From assembly GCA_022747635.1 (NCBI GenBank), contig JAKTNV010000010.1, forward strand, positions 40,262,237-40,326,236: a stretch of 64,000 nt of DNA, in the 5' to 3' direction. Positions 63,614 to 64,000 of this stretch are shown in pieces. The notes under the pieces are model-generated. The model was not told where the DNA came from. It did no database searches and saw only the letters and a program-made list of their open reading frames with translations. Both the position numbers and the translations under genes were made by a program. Within the stretch, counting starts at the first letter, position 1. Each line of letters opens with the position of its first letter. The stretch is from Hetaerina americana. Taxonomy: Eukaryota; Arthropoda; Insecta; Odonata; Calopterygidae.

Positions 63614-64000
63614 AACTATGAAGACATGGTATCAAAGTGCCTGCGTCTTCTAAGAACATCCAAAATGGATCCCTTATCAGGTGAGATTCATGAATTTCAA
63701 CTCTCTCAAAAGATTATTTTTATGAAATGTGAATTCTTTTCTCTCCACCTTTCCAGCTTGTAATCAAATAATGTTGCATCTTAAACTTGAAAGCAATACA
63801 AGCATTCGTGCATAATTAAGTAGCTATGTGTCTACATATATTAATAATGAAATACTACAAATGTGTAGTTATTAGTGCCCTAATGATCAAAGATGAGAAA
63901 AAATGAACTACTTTTTTAATTATAATGGCTTCAAATGGGCTGAGTTTAAGAGAGAATATTTTCATTGTAGTTTTCATGAGTGTTTGGAAAGTATTATTGA

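Larger units (their letters stand above)
61384..63640 (+). other. Probable 3' UTR of the MCT-like gene
   Basis: No open frame of significance follows the stop. AATAAA signals on the + strand lie at 62292, 62306, 62507 and 63608. The 62507 signal would give a 3' UTR of about 1.1 kb and the 63608 signal one of about 2.2 kb. The true end is not determinable from DNA alone; 3'-end reads would decide. Confidence 0.5.

Overview
This window is animal nuclear DNA, almost certainly from an arthropod and probably an insect. The evidence is the spliced gene with introns of 0.5-12 kb, the AT-rich intergenic sequence, several mariner copies, tRNA-derived SINEs, a Penelope-like element and a solo LTR. There are no bacterial-style operons. 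I cannot name the species from sequence alone.

There is one confidently supported protein-coding gene, on the + strand: a 13-exon transporter of the monocarboxylate transporter family (SLC16, major facilitator superfamily). Exons run from 23852 to the stop codon at 61383. All twelve junctions have GT/AG ends and compatible phases, and the joined frame is open for 984 residues. The only missing part is the 5' end: the first visible exon starts in frame at a 3' splice site, with no ATG between it and an in-frame stop upstream, so the initiator exon and promoter lie further left. GC-rich sequence at 20400-21060 and a TATA/initiator-like arrangement near 22023 are weak promoter candidates. The protein has 12 predicted membrane segments in 6+6 order. 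About 450 residues lie between segments 6 and 7, encoded by exons 5-9, and the C-terminal tail is acidic. Residues typical of proton/lactate MCTs appear changed, so the substrate is open.

Left flank (1-23850): mostly AT-rich non-coding sequence. It holds a tRNA-derived SINE at about 6551, a head-to-head Penelope-like insertion with a GIY-YIG endonuclease remnant and 15-bp target-site duplication (11571-12579), an inverted SINE copy (about 13176-13411), a perfect 122-bp direct duplication (14116-14372), and an internally deleted mariner with both inverted ends (18211-19090).

Introns (24006-61016): a (TG)n(TA)n microsatellite, a solo LTR with 4-bp duplication and 71-bp internal repeats, a TIR-bounded element at 31300-31822, two mariner derivatives at 32440-34338, another at 47284-48200, remnants of one or two LINE-type elements on the minus strand, a fold-back MITE-like repeat at 51329-51541, a mariner fragment near 58000, and a strong 90-nt hairpin at 59643-59732. 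All recognisable transposase or reverse-transcriptase sequences are broken. The right flank (61384-64000) looks like a 3' UTR with several AATAAA signals.

I found no convincing new biological system. The best leads are the inverted Penelope insertion with hammerhead-like cores, the unusual transporter loop, and a stop-introducing alternative acceptor in front of exon 6.
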